Origin: Haloechinothrix halophila YIM 93223
GTDB taxonomy: Bacteria; Actinomycetota; Actinomycetes; Mycobacteriales; Pseudonocardiaceae
Direction: 5' to 3'
Assembly (NCBI RefSeq): GCF_000504245.1
Contig: NZ_KI632509.1
Span: forward strand, 4,925,502 to 4,989,501
Length of the DNA stretch: 64,000 nt
Part shown: piece after piece, positions 43,988 through 52,652 of the stretch
Layout of the letters: every line of letters starts with the position of its first letter
How positions within the stretch are numbered: the first letter of the stretch is position 1
Notes under the pieces: generated by a model
What the model was told of the DNA's origin: nothing
The model's database searches: none
Seen by the model: the letters and a program-made list of their open reading frames with translations, nothing else
Position numbers and translations under genes: made by a program

Positions 43988-44644
43988 TCAGCCGGACAGC
44001 AGAATGCCCGCCAGAGCTCCCGCGATCAGAGTGGGACCAGCCGGGTAGCTCGCTGCAACGCTCTTTCGTGCGATCAGCACCGCGAGACCTGCCAGCGCGG
44101 TCAGCCCCGTTGCCAATGCGAGCCCGAGTACCAGGCTTGTCCAGCCGAACCAGCCGAGGTGCATGGCGAGCGCGCCGTACAGGGCGGTGTCGCCGCCACC
44201 GGTGTGTGACGGGGCAAGGAGCTGCACAACGAGCATCACCAGGAAGACCGCAGCACCGGCCAGCAGTGCGTGCCCGAGGCTTGCCCAGCTGCCCTCGACC
44301 GCCGCGACCGTCGCGAACACGAGTGCGCCGCCCATGGTCGTCAGCGCCGTGATGCGGTGCGGCAGTCGTCGGCATCGCAGGTCCACGACGGCGAGCACGA
44401 TGCACGTCGCCGACAGCCAACACCACGCCGCCAGCGTCGGGCTTTCACCGAACCGGTAGGCGAACGTTCCGAACAACCCGCCGGTCACGAGTGACACGAC
44501 GGCGGCTTGGCTGGCTGAGGACTCGCCGCCGTGCCACCACCCCGCTGCCAGCACGGGTGCCTCACGCACTGTGCGTTCGGCCCACGCGGCGAGTGCCGGT
44601 CCGAGTGCTACGCCGATCGCTGCGGCCAGCAACGTCACGGCCAC
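43988..44644 (-). CDS. prepilin peptidase (TadV/CpaA-like, A24 family)
   Basis: 218 residues from GTG 44644 (GGAGCAGAG upstream). Six or so membrane helices. The two catalytic aspartates are visible in VVDLRCRRLPHRIT and the GxGD-type GGGDTALYGALAMHLGW. It would cleave and possibly methylate the Flp-like pilin and TadE-like proteins encoded at 25367-26912, whose locus lacks its own peptidase. The 10-kb RiPP/AspRS region lies between them. Confidence 0.7.
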   Translation of the reverse strand: MAVTLLAAAIGVALGPALAAWAERTVREAPVLAAGWWHGGESSASQAAVVSLVTGGLFGTFAYRFGESPTLAAWCWLSATCIVLAVVDLRCRRLPHRITALTTMGGALVFATVAAVEGSWASLGHALLAGAAVFLVMLVVQLLAPSHTGGGDTALYGALAMHLGWFGWTSLVLGLALATGLTALAGLAVLIARKSVAASYPAGPTLIAGALAGILLSG

Positions 44645-44746
44645 GGCTCTGCTCCGGACGCCAAGGTCGGTCCCGACCGGGACGTTTCGATCGAGTTCGC
44701 CTTCCTGGCTCTCGGAGCGCGCACGGCGACTGCCTACGTCAACGGA

Positions 44747-45295
44747 TCAGGCAGCGGTGCCACCGTGGTGGCGCCGGTGGGCCTTGGCTCGTGCGATGAG
44801 GTCGGAGTTCCTTCGTGCCCAGTCGACGAGCGGGAGCCCGACTTCGTAGGACTCGGCGAAGCTGGGATTGAGCGCGTACCACACGGACGGTGGTACGCCG
44901 CCGGACGACTCTGATCGCGTGATCAGGCCTTCGCCGACCATTCGCTTGAGGGTGCGGGTGAGGATGCTCTCGTGAAGCACTGGCGTCTTGTCGGTCCAGC
45001 CTGCCGCGATCGAATAGGAACGGACCTTCTCCAGGATGTCGTTGTACCGCAGCGGGCCGTCCCAGAGCGCGGCGACGATGGCCGGTCCCCACTTGTCGCT
45101 CCACAGGTACTTGATGTCGTACAGCTCGCGTAGGCAGTCCTCCATCGTGCCGAGCGTCGTCGTGGCTGGCCCACTGCCGGCCGCACGGTCGGCGTCGGTG
45201 TCGAGATCTGCGTTGCTCTGCCTCTGCCCGTGGTGGGAGTTGTTCGACGTCATGGAGCCCCCCAAGCAGGTCGTGGCCGCGGCGGTGTCACCCAT
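44747..45295 (-). CDS. HxlR-type winged-helix regulator
   Basis: 182 residues from ATG 45295, with GAAGGACGG upstream; ATG 45253 is an alternative. The core (LYDIKYLWSDKWGPAIVAAL, WDGPLRYNDILEKVRSYSIA, then ILTRTLKRMVGEGLITRSES) is an HxlR/MarR-like wing. The 60-residue N-terminal extension is acidic and disordered-looking. HxlR proteins often sense small molecules. Divergent from the XRE gene at 45485, with a palindrome in the gap. Confidence 0.7.
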   Translation of the reverse strand: MGDTAAATTCLGGSMTSNNSHHGQRQSNADLDTDADRAAGSGPATTTLGTMEDCLRELYDIKYLWSDKWGPAIVAALWDGPLRYNDILEKVRSYSIAAGWTDKTPVLHESILTRTLKRMVGEGLITRSESSGGVPPSVWYALNPSFAESYEVGLPLVDWARRNSDLIARAKAHRRHHGGTAA

Positions 45296-45362
45296 TCGCG
45301 GACCGTCCTTCACGTCGTCGTTCGCGTCGATGTGGACCGACCGGGTAGCGGCGGATTCACAC

Positions 45363-45417
45363 CAGTTGATATCTGATCCGTCCGAGTTTAAACTCACACG
45401 TAGTCGATTTTCAACTG
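45363..45417. promoter_or_regulatory. candidate operator between HxlR and XRE genes
   Basis: GAGTTTAAACTC (45384-45395) is a perfect 12-base palindrome. It is framed by inverted CAGTTGA (45363-45369) and TCAACTG (45411-45417). This is the AT-richest part of the 189-base divergent gap, so HxlR or XRE binding and promoter overlap are likely. Confidence 0.5.
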
Positions 45418-45484
45418 ACGAGAAGCTCCTCATTCAACTTGGCGTTCCCATGGGTAACAGAGCCTGGGGCTGCGGGAGGTCGTG

Positions 45485-45952
45485 ATGGCGCAACAGGCGC
45501 CGGATGGCCGGAGCTTGGCCGACAAGCTCAACCACTTGTTCGCGACAAGGCTGCGCGCGGACGGCAAGGAACACAGCAACGAGCAGGTAGCAGCGGCCAT
45601 CCGGGACAGCGGGGTGGTGAAGACGATCTCGCAGAGCTACATCTGGCAGCTGCGCAAGGGCACCAAGGACAACCCGACCTATCGGCATCTGAAGGGTCTG
45701 GCCGACTTCTTCGACGTGCCCGTCAGCTACTTCTTCGATGACGAGGTCACCGATCGCATCGACGAGAAGCTTGCCGCGATGCAGGAGGAGCGTCGCCGCA
45801 TGGTCGGCCTCGCCGACAGCGGCGAGGCCCAGGTGATGGCGATGCGCGCAGGCGAGTTGTCACCGCAGGGCAGGCGGCAGGTGATGGATCTGCTCGACGT
45901 GGTCTACCGGCTCGAGCAGGCCGAACGTGGTGCGGGATCGGACGAGTCGTGA
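45485..45952 (+). CDS. XRE-family regulator (EspR-like)
   Basis: 155 residues from ATG 45485, with GGGAGG upstream. An N-terminal HTH (NEQVAAAIRDSGVVKTISQS, then YIWQLRKGTKDNPTYRHLKG) and LADFFDVPVSYFFDDE are typical of EspR-type proteins, and a C-terminal helix may dimerise. It is followed by an ImmA/IrrE protease gene, the usual repressor-protease pairing in which the protease relieves repression. First gene of the operon to 48876. Confidence 0.75.
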   Translation: MAQQAPDGRSLADKLNHLFATRLRADGKEHSNEQVAAAIRDSGVVKTISQSYIWQLRKGTKDNPTYRHLKGLADFFDVPVSYFFDDEVTDRIDEKLAAMQEERRRMVGLADSGEAQVMAMRAGELSPQGRRQVMDLLDVVYRLEQAERGAGSDES

Positions 45953-46001
45953 TTACTCTAGAGGGTCACTGCGATCGCATTCCGTAAGGAGGGCGAGTGA
46001 G

Positions 46002-46541
46002 TTGGAGGAACGGCAGCTCAGGCGACGATGCCGGCGCTTGCTCAACGACCTCGGCATCCAACCACCGCTTGATGTCACCGAACTGTGCCGCAGGGTGGGT
46101 GAGCTTCGGAGGCGACCGATCCGGTTGGTTCCGCACCCGATCCCGGTGCCAGGACCGTTCGGCGCCTGGATCGCCACCAAGACCGCCGACTACGTCCTCT
46201 ACCAGCAGGAAACCACCAAATCCCACCAGGACCACATCATCCTGCACGAGCTGGGACACATCCTCGCGGGCCATCACGGCGACGACACCGACGACGGCCT
46301 GATGGACGCCCTCTACCCCGGCACCGAGCCGGCAGCTCTGCGCGAGCAGTACCCAGACGCCATCCGCAGGGCGTTGCGGCGTACGTCCTACGACACCGAG
46401 CAAGAGCGCGAAGCCGAGACCGTGGCCACCATCATCCTCGAATGGGCCTCCGTGCTCGACCGAGTGACCCCACCACGCTCACCCGACATCGCCGCCGACC
46501 GCATCGGTGTGGCACTCAACGATCGGCTCGGCTGGCTGTGA
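46002..46541 (+). CDS. ImmA/IrrE-family metallopeptidase
   Basis: 179 residues from TTG 46002, chosen because AAGGAGGG (45986-45993) lies 8 bases upstream. The zinc motif HELGHILAGHH is complete, and a later EREAETVATIILEW supplies the third-ligand region. ImmA/IrrE proteases cleave partner XRE repressors; the partner here is probably the product of 45485-45952. The stop overlaps the next GTG start (GTGA, 46538-46541). Confidence 0.8.
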   Translation: MEERQLRRRCRRLLNDLGIQPPLDVTELCRRVGELRRRPIRLVPHPIPVPGPFGAWIATKTADYVLYQQETTKSHQDHIILHELGHILAGHHGDDTDDGLMDALYPGTEPAALREQYPDAIRRALRRTSYDTEQEREAETVATIILEWASVLDRVTPPRSPDIAADRIGVALNDRLGWL

Positions 46542-47689
46542 CCACGCTTCAGATCGTGCAGGGCATCGCGGCGATCGCCGTGCTGGCGTGGCTGCTCCAC
46601 CGCGTCCTGCGTAGACCCCGAGACGTGCGGCTACGCGCCATCAGCGTGCTCATCGCGGCGCTGGCGGGCGCCTACCCGTTCGGCGTCGCCGCCACCGAAG
46701 GCACCGACTTACTGGGGCTGGACCCGATGACCTCCCGTCTGATCCAGCACACCCTGCTGCTCATCGGGTCATACAGCCTGATTTGTTTCCTGCTGTACTC
46801 CGCGCACGAGAAACCGCACGCACGGACCCGCGCTTACCAGCACGCCCTGCCGCTCGTCTCCGCCCTGACGATCATGGTGACAGCAACCGTGATCATGCCC
46901 GACAGCCTGCGGACGGTGGCCGCGATACTGCCGGCGGGCAACCACCCCGAACCCACCGGCGAGCTGAGCATCGGACTGTTCTACACCACGGCCAACACCT
47001 ACATGCTGTTCGCGTTCGGATCAGCCCTGGTCGTCTGCCACCGCTACGCACGCCGAGCCGAACCGCGACTGCGGCGCGCGCTCCACATCGCCTCAGTGGG
47101 CTTGGCCATGATCGTGCTCGCCACCGCGAGTTTCGTCGCCGCCAACGTCGCCCGCTGGGCGGGCGGCGTCATGCCACGCCCGATCCTGCTCGCCGGGATC
47201 ACGCTGCTACTGCCGGGTGTGCTGCTCTTCCTCATCGGCGTGCTCTACCCCGCCGCAGCCACCAGACTCGCCACGCTGCGCGTGTGGTGGCAACACCGCA
47301 ACGCATACCGGGACCTCGAACCATTGTGGACGGCCCTGCACCGGGAGTTCCCCGAAGACGAACTCCCCCGCGTCCCCACCAAATCCTGGAAAGACGCGCT
47401 GAGCCTGCGCGGCGTCCACCGCCGCTACTACCGACGCAGCATCGAATGCCGCGACGGGCTGGTCCGCATCAGCCCGTACATCGCCCAGCTTCGCCAGAAC
47501 GGGCACCAGAACGCCCCACTGGCCGCACTACTGCGAGAGGCGCTGCGCTCCCACGCCGGCGGCGACACGGCACCGGACCACGCGACACCGGTCGCCATTC
47601 CCACCGCGCCTGGATTGGACGCCGACGTCGACGAGCTGATCGCGCTGTCACGTGAGCTTCGCGAGACCGACAACCAGGGAGGATCATGA
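46538..47689 (+). CDS. MAB_1171c-like polytopic membrane protein
   Basis: 383 residues from GTG 46538. Seven or so membrane helices in the first 250 residues (IVQGIAAIAVLAWLLHRVLR to LLLPGVLLFLIGVLYPAAAT) and a cytoplasmic tail containing LEPLWTALHREFPEDEL. This matches MAB_1171c-type putative transporters that follow XRE-ImmA genes in actinobacteria. Substrate unknown. It overlaps both neighbours by four bases. Confidence 0.65.
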   Translation: MTTLQIVQGIAAIAVLAWLLHRVLRRPRDVRLRAISVLIAALAGAYPFGVAATEGTDLLGLDPMTSRLIQHTLLLIGSYSLICFLLYSAHEKPHARTRAYQHALPLVSALTIMVTATVIMPDSLRTVAAILPAGNHPEPTGELSIGLFYTTANTYMLFAFGSALVVCHRYARRAEPRLRRALHIASVGLAMIVLATASFVAANVARWAGGVMPRPILLAGITLLLPGVLLFLIGVLYPAAATRLATLRVWWQHRNAYRDLEPLWTALHREFPEDELPRVPTKSWKDALSLRGVHRRYYRRSIECRDGLVRISPYIAQLRQNGHQNAPLAALLREALRSHAGGDTAPDHATPVAIPTAPGLDADVDELIALSRELRETDNQGGS

Positions 47690-48876
47690 CGCACGCGCTG
47701 ATCATCGGCGGCGGAATCGCAGGACCGGCCACAGCGATGGCGCTACACAAGGCCGGAATCGACGCCACCATCTACGAGACGTACCCGACCGGCGCCGACG
47801 ACGTAGGCGCGTTCCTCAACATCATGCCCAACGGCATCAACGCGCTACGCGCCATCGACGCCGACAAGCCGGTCATGGACAACTCATTCCCCGCCGACCG
47901 CGTCGAATTCGTCTCCGGCACCGGCAAACAACTCGGCACCGCCCCCATCACCGGCGACGCACGCACCATCAAACGCGCCGAGCTGTACCGGGTCCTGCAC
48001 GACGAAGCCCAACGACGCGGCATCCGCATCGAGCACGGCAAACAACTCACCGACGCGACCAGCACCAGCGATGACGTCACCGCGACCTTCGCCGACAGCA
48101 GCCAGGCCACGGGCGACCTCCTGGTCGGCGCCGACGGCATCCACTCCACCACCCGACGCGTCATCAACCCGGCCGCACCCGCGCCCCGCTACCTCGGGAT
48201 GGTCACCGTCTGCGGCTACACCCACGACAGCCCGGACACCACCCCGAGTGGCACCTACCGCATGGTCTACGGCCGGAAAGCCTTCTTCGGATACACCACC
48301 GCACCCGACGGAGAGACCTGGTGGTTCGCCACCATCCCCAGCGCCGAACCAACCCGCGCGGAACTCTCCGCCACGACCTCCGACCAGTGGCGCGAGCATG
48401 TCCTCAGCCTGCTCACCCGCGACCGCGCACCGGTTGTCGACGTCATCGACTCCACCAAAGACGGCATCATCGGCAGCGGGGCCTACGACATCCCCCACCT
48501 ACCGACCTGGCATACCCAACGAGCGATCGTCATCGGCGATGCCGCCCACGCCGCCTCACCCAGCGCCGGTCACGGCGCCTCACTCGCCATCGAAGACAGC
48601 GTCATCCTCGCCCGATGCCTGCGCGACCTCCCCGACCCCAGCGAGGCGTTCCACACCTTCCAGCAGCTCCGCCGCGAACGAGTCGAACGACTCGTCACCA
48701 CCAGCGCGAAAATGACCGGGCGCGCCATCCCCGGACCAGTACAACGCCGGATCCGAGACCTCATCCTCCCCATCCTGCTCCGCAAAGGACCCCGCAATAC
48801 CTCCGCCTGGCTCACCCAGCACCACATCGACTGGAACTCGCGCATCACGTCGGGCGTGTCTGGGTCGGCGGGTTAG
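47686..48876 (+). CDS. FAD-dependent monooxygenase
   Basis: 396 residues. The N-terminal FAD-binding motif ALIIGGGIAGPATAMALHKA, the DG-type motif LVGADGIHSTTRR and GDAAHAASPSAGHGASLAIE identify a group A aromatic/polyketide-type flavin monooxygenase. Last gene of the XRE-ImmA operon, overlapping the membrane-protein stop (ATGA). The substrate is probably a small molecule; antibiotic modification is possible but not shown. Confidence 0.82.
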   Translation: MTHALIIGGGIAGPATAMALHKAGIDATIYETYPTGADDVGAFLNIMPNGINALRAIDADKPVMDNSFPADRVEFVSGTGKQLGTAPITGDARTIKRAELYRVLHDEAQRRGIRIEHGKQLTDATSTSDDVTATFADSSQATGDLLVGADGIHSTTRRVINPAAPAPRYLGMVTVCGYTHDSPDTTPSGTYRMVYGRKAFFGYTTAPDGETWWFATIPSAEPTRAELSATTSDQWREHVLSLLTRDRAPVVDVIDSTKDGIIGSGAYDIPHLPTWHTQRAIVIGDAAHAASPSAGHGASLAIEDSVILARCLRDLPDPSEAFHTFQQLRRERVERLVTTSAKMTGRAIPGPVQRRIRDLILPILLRKGPRNTSAWLTQHHIDWNSRITSGVSGSAG

Positions 48877-48898
48877 CGCGGTGCCGCCGCCGCGCTCA

Positions 48899-49303
48899 CT
48901 ATGGGGGACACACGGTAGTGCGGACACGTTCCGCGTCAGTGACCGTCAACGGCTGAGGTGAGCCGCCGGCCCGCGGCGGCTCGTACCAGCGATGTGGCGC
49001 GGACTCGGCGTGCGGAGGCGGGAGCTGCCGGAGCGCTTCGAGTGCCGGGATCACGTGCCCGAAGTAGTGCCACACCACCGATCGTGGCCACCAGATTGAG
49101 GCGCTTTCGTCGTAGGGTATCCGGGCAGCTTCGGTGCGATCGGCACCGCGCACATGGGCTACATCGATGTAGCGGCCGAGCCGGCGCGACAACACAATGA
49201 CGTGCGGGTTGTCCGTCCCTCCGAGCACGAACGCGGTGAACCCGTCCTTCCTGGCCCACAGCAATAGCTCCGCCGCTTGGGGCGGGTCGAGGAGCGTTCT
49301 CAC
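48899..49303 (-). CDS. hypothetical protein coupled to a NUDIX-like gene
   Basis: 134 residues from GTG 49303, with CTGGAGGAGCC just upstream; the start overlaps the upstream stop (GTGA). The sequence RTLLDPPQAAELLLWARKDG, then TAFVLGGTDNPHVIVLSRRL and GRYIDVAHV, shows an alpha/beta fold of unknown function. Convergent with the monooxygenase gene. Confidence 0.55.
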   Translation of the reverse strand: MRTLLDPPQAAELLLWARKDGFTAFVLGGTDNPHVIVLSRRLGRYIDVAHVRGADRTEAARIPYDESASIWWPRSVVWHYFGHVIPALEALRQLPPPHAESAPHRWYEPPRAGGSPQPLTVTDAERVRTTVCPP

Positions 49304-49740
49304 GGCTCCTCCAGCTGGGGCCACCATGGATTCTGGGGAGACAACCCACCCGTAGCCATGCCTCGTCTGAGGATGTTCGGCCGTAAGTCGAGCGTCGCGA
49401 GCGAGTTCTCCTCGACCCACCGGATCGCGCCTTGGCGTGGATGTATGGCGCTTGGGTCGGCGATAGTGACATCGAAAAGGAACGCGAGTTCGAGACCGTG
49501 CTCCCCGTTGACATCGGGCGTGGCGTACTCGATGACGGAGCAGAAGTCGGCGGCGGCCACCGTCGTATCGAGTTGGTCATAGACCGCCTGGCGCAGCGCG
49601 TGCTCGACGGGGTCGTGGACAACTCCGCCCGGCAGCGTGTAACCACTCATCCGGGAGTCCTCGACCACGAGGAGCTTGTTGTCGTGACTGATGATGGCGT
49701 ACACATTCACCACATGGCGTGATCGTTCCAGTGTGGGCAT
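49300..49740 (-). CDS. NUDIX-fold protein with degenerate catalytic box
   Basis: 146 residues. The fold is recognisable (VVNVYAIISHDNKLLVVEDS, then GYTLPGGVVHDPVEHALRQA), but the Nudix box GVVHDPVEHALRQAVYDQLD lacks the REUXEE glutamates that bind metal. Hydrolysis is therefore unlikely and a ligand-binding or regulatory role is more probable. Coupled to the hypothetical gene downstream. Confidence 0.7.
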   Translation of the reverse strand: MPTLERSRHVVNVYAIISHDNKLLVVEDSRMSGYTLPGGVVHDPVEHALRQAVYDQLDTTVAAADFCSVIEYATPDVNGEHGLELAFLFDVTIADPSAIHPRQGAIRWVEENSLATLDLRPNILRRGMATGGLSPQNPWWPQLEEP

Positions 49741-49861
49741 CTACAGCCTCCGGTAGGCGGGTGGAAGGAAACTCGATGCGGCGTCCCATGACCCCGGGTC
49801 GTAGTCCGCCCGCCGACGTTGAGCGGTTTCTCGGATGCGCATGGAACGACAACCCCGCGGA

Positions 49862-50332
49862 TCAGTCCGAAGTAGCTTGGTGTGTGCGCGTGTCTGCATC
49901 GAGTGCTACGGCTGCACGGCGGGCGAGCGAGATCACTACCGAGTGATCCGGTAACGACGGACGAGGACCGCCGGGCGCAAAGAGCCAACGCACCTGCGCA
50001 TGTGGTCGACCCGGGATCGGCAACGCGACCGGAGTCCCGTGCGACAGCAGGCGCACGCGCGCTCGCTCCAGATTGGCGGGCAGGACCGCCGTAGCTGGGC
50101 GCGGCAAGGTGAGGATCGTCAGCCCCCTGGATGCGCCGGAAACGAGGACTGCGGCGGGTTGCATGATCGCTACCAGGCCATGTGCGACCGCGTTGCCGAG
50201 GTGCTCGGGCATGACAATCGCGTCCAGCACCTCGCCCGTGGTCACGACAACACGCTCGGCGCGGGTGTCGATGTGTGTTGGCCAGCCGAAGCGTTCCTCG
50301 TAGGCGGTGCGCGCGTTCGCCAACGCCTGCAT
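49862..50332 (-). CDS. hypothetical protein
   Basis: 156 residues from ATG 50332, which follows the upstream stop by one base (TGACATG). A longer in-frame start at 50443 is rejected because it would overlap that gene by 110 bases with poor codon bias. Sequence: MQALANARTAYEERFGWPTH, RGLTILTLPRP, then LLSHGTPVALPIP. The layout is like the short primase-polymerase-like proteins found near actinobacterial XRE regulators, but catalytic residues are not evident. Confidence 0.55.
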   Translation of the reverse strand: MQALANARTAYEERFGWPTHIDTRAERVVVTTGEVLDAIVMPEHLGNAVAHGLVAIMQPAAVLVSGASRGLTILTLPRPATAVLPANLERARVRLLSHGTPVALPIPGRPHAQVRWLFAPGGPRPSLPDHSVVISLARRAAVALDADTRTHQATSD

Positions 50333-50333
50333 G

Positions 50334-50864
50334 TCACGCCGCGAGTCTTGGTGCCGTGCGTTGAGATGCGGAGTCGTGGTCGTATGACGGCCAGATCGGA
50401 CCTGCGCCGCAGGGCTGATCGCGGCAGTCGTGTGCTGTGTCATCGGGGGGCTCCAACCGAAAGATGGTCGCTGGATCAATGGGGCGGAATGTGGGCTTTG
50501 TCGACTCGGTCGATTCATCGAGGACAACACGTTCCCGTCGAGCCGGGACTCGTGGATGCGGTGACGGGCGTGGTCGTTCCGGGACTTGCAGATCGTCGGG
50601 CGCGGTGTCGTGGTCTTGCCGGTCGAGTCGCACCACAGCGTCCCGCAACGCCGCACGGAGTTGGCCCACCCGCAGCGGCGATAGCCACACGCCAGTCTGG
50701 CCGGGAACGCCCAGAAAGACAGCATCCTCATCCAGCTCGACACGAACGTCGACGCGACGCCCGTCGTCGCTCCGGCCACGGACCGACCGTCGCCACCTGC
50801 CAGCTCGGCGATTCCGGGTACCGAGCCACACCGCCCAGCTGGCGCGGCGGTTGTGCTTACCCAC
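50334..50864 (-). CDS. hypothetical protein
   Basis: 176 residues from GTG 50864, with GAGGTGGG just upstream. The first half contains RVDVRVELDEDAVFLGVPGQ and VWLSPLRVGQLRAALRDAVV, a beta-then-helix pattern common to small actinobacterial proteins. The second half is Pro/Arg-rich and probably disordered. First gene of a two-gene transcript, divergent from the XRE-DUF5753 gene. Confidence 0.5.
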   Translation of the reverse strand: MGKHNRRASWAVWLGTRNRRAGRWRRSVRGRSDDGRRVDVRVELDEDAVFLGVPGQTGVWLSPLRVGQLRAALRDAVVRLDRQDHDTAPDDLQVPERPRPSPHPRVPARRERVVLDESTESTKPTFRPIDPATIFRLEPPDDTAHDCRDQPCGAGPIWPSYDHDSASQRTAPRLAA

Positions 50865-51127
50865 GGCGCCCACCTCGGGCGGGCCTGTGGACACCTGGTG
50901 GGCAGGGAATGGTCGGGGCAGCCCCCTGCCCACCAGGCAGATCATGTGTGACGACCGCTTGGCCGGATGTCGTCGGCGGCGAGCTTGTCAAGCGCGATCG
51001 ATCGCCAGCGCTGCCGTCATGTCTCGCATCGTGGAAATGTTCTGCTTCGATGCGCATGAAGCCTCCCTAACGGCCGACGCAGGACGCGGTTTGCCGACCA
51101 GATGTTCGTGGTCTAGCGTCTTCATTC

Positions 51128-51180
51128 GTCACTATGTGACGCATCACTGTGACACGTTACATTGTGATATGTCACTTCAC
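51128..51180. promoter_or_regulatory. cluster of GTCAC/GTGAC half-sites upstream of the XRE-DUF5753 gene
   Basis: GTCACTATGTGAC (51128-51140) is a perfect inverted repeat around TAT, and TCACTGTGA (51144-51152) is a second one. Further half-sites (GTGAT, GTCAC, TTCAC) follow to 51180. The cluster lies 80-130 bases before the regulator in a 395-base divergent gap. An autoregulatory operator is likely. Confidence 0.55.
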
Positions 51181-51259
51181 AAGTTCGCGCAGGAATTACC
51201 CCTGGCTTGGTGCGTGCTCGGCACGCAGGGCCGACGACAGGAACGGGAGGCACAAGATC

Positions 51260-52120
51260 GTGACGACGTCCAGCCCCACTGTGCTGAGGTGGTGGATCGC
51301 GCTCGAGCTGCGCAAGTTGCGCGAGCAAGCTGGGATCAGCAGGCAACAAGTCGCCGAACGGCTGGTCTGCGCGGTCAGCAAGGTGACCCACATCGAGATC
51401 GCGCGAAACCTGCCGAAGGCGTCGGAGCTGCGTGAGATGCTCGGCCTTTATGGCGCATCGGACCGCGAAGAGCGGTTCGTCGACCTACTCAAAGCCGCAC
51501 GCAGTGGCTCGGACTGGTGGACGCCGTTCGCCGGGGCCGCGCCCAAGTGGTTCGACCTCTTCCTCGGGCTGGAATCGAGCGCGACCCAGATCGAGAGTTA
51601 CGAAGCCCTCGTCGTACCGGGCCTGTTCCAAACAGCCGACTACGCCGAAGCGGTGATCCGCCAAGGCAGACCTGAGATCGCCGAGCACGAGATCAGCAGG
51701 CGTGTCGAGCTACGACTCGCTCGGCAAGAGCTGTTTCAACGCGAGACCGAGCCGCCGACGGTGTGGTCGGTCATCGACGAGTCAGTGCTGTATCGCACCG
51801 CCAAGAACAAGAAGGTCATGCGTGAACAGCTCGAGCACCTTGCCAAGCTTGCCGACCAGCCCACCGTAACGATCCAGGTTCTTCCGATGAACGTTGGCCC
51901 TCACGCCGGCATCAACGGTCCGTTCATCATGCTGCACTTCTCCGACCTGCTCGGCGACCCGACGGTCGCCTACACCGACGGCCTTATCCAGGGGACCTAC
52001 TACGAGGAGGCTGACGACGTCCGCGAGTATCGCAACGCCCTCACCCATCTCCAGATCGCAGCCTGCAAGCCGGTAGAATCCAAACAGATGATCCTCCAGC
52101 GTGCCCAGGAGCTTACGTGA
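51260..52120 (+). CDS. XRE-family regulator with DUF5753 domain
   Basis: 286 residues from GTG 51260, with GGGAGG (51245-51250) 9 bases upstream. An HTH occupies residues about 12-65 (LRKLREQAGISRQQVAERLV, then SKVTHIEIARNLPK). The DUF5753 domain follows (WFDLFLGLESSATQIESYEA, then GLFQTADYAEAVIRQ and VLPMNVGPHAGINGPFIML). It is the usual actinobacterial partner of the DUF397 protein encoded next (GTGA overlap). Confidence 0.88.
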   Translation: MTTSSPTVLRWWIALELRKLREQAGISRQQVAERLVCAVSKVTHIEIARNLPKASELREMLGLYGASDREERFVDLLKAARSGSDWWTPFAGAAPKWFDLFLGLESSATQIESYEALVVPGLFQTADYAEAVIRQGRPEIAEHEISRRVELRLARQELFQRETEPPTVWSVIDESVLYRTAKNKKVMREQLEHLAKLADQPTVTIQVLPMNVGPHAGINGPFIMLHFSDLLGDPTVAYTDGLIQGTYYEEADDVREYRNALTHLQIAACKPVESKQMILQRAQELT

Positions 52121-52350
52121 CCGAACAGACTCCCTCTGCGGCCCTTCGCCAAGCGACAACGTGGCAGAAGTCGTCGTACTCGCAGGGAGCGAGCGACTGC
52201 GTCGAGATCACGACTGATGTGCCCGGTTGGGTGGGCGTGCGCGACTCCAAGCTCGGCGGCTCGAGCCCCGTGCTGGCCTTCTCCCAGGGCGAGTGGAATG
52301 CGTTCATCGCTGGCGCGAAGGCCGGAGAGTTCGACGGTCAGCATTCGTGA
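52117..52350 (+). CDS. DUF397-domain protein
   Basis: 77 residues from GTG 52117. WQKSSYSQGASDCVEITTDV followed by VGVRDSKLG and LAFSQGEWNAFIAGAKAGEF is the complete DUF397 pattern. These proteins pair with XRE-DUF5753 regulators and influence development and antibiotic production in Streptomyces. Cotranslated with the regulator. Confidence 0.9.
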   Translation: MTEQTPSAALRQATTWQKSSYSQGASDCVEITTDVPGWVGVRDSKLGGSSPVLAFSQGEWNAFIAGAKAGEFDGQHS

Positions 52351-52652
52351 GAGCGGCTGGAGCCGCTGCTGACGCAACTCGTCGAAGAGTCGGACATCCC
52401 CGGTCTCGTCGGTGAGGCTCCGGACGGGCCGATCAACCTACTTGTGCCGCTGGTCGTGAGGTTGTGGATGACTACTGCGCCGCACATTCCGGCGTGGGGA
52501 TGTTCTGGATGCCGATGGGCGGGCCATCGTCAGAGGTTGAAGTGCTTTCGGTGTTCGCACCGACGTCGCGCTGTCGTGTGACGATCAATGCTTGGTTGTA
52601 CCCCGGGCCCCTGACCTTCGATCCCTGTGCTGGCGTTGATGGTGGTGTGTGA
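52351..52652. other. 302-base region with a short coding-like fragment
   Basis: Directly after the DUF397 stop one plus-strand frame reads ERLEPLLTQLVEESDIPGLV and LLVPLVVRLW to about 52468 with good codon bias but no start signal. It then decays. It may be the remnant of a gene once next to the DUF397 gene. Nothing else is supported. Confidence 0.35.

Noticed and set aside
49333-50443. Longer start at 50443 for the gene ending at 49862
   Set aside because: It would overlap the upstream gene by 110 bases out of frame with weaker codon bias, while ATG 50332 fits a TGACATG junction.
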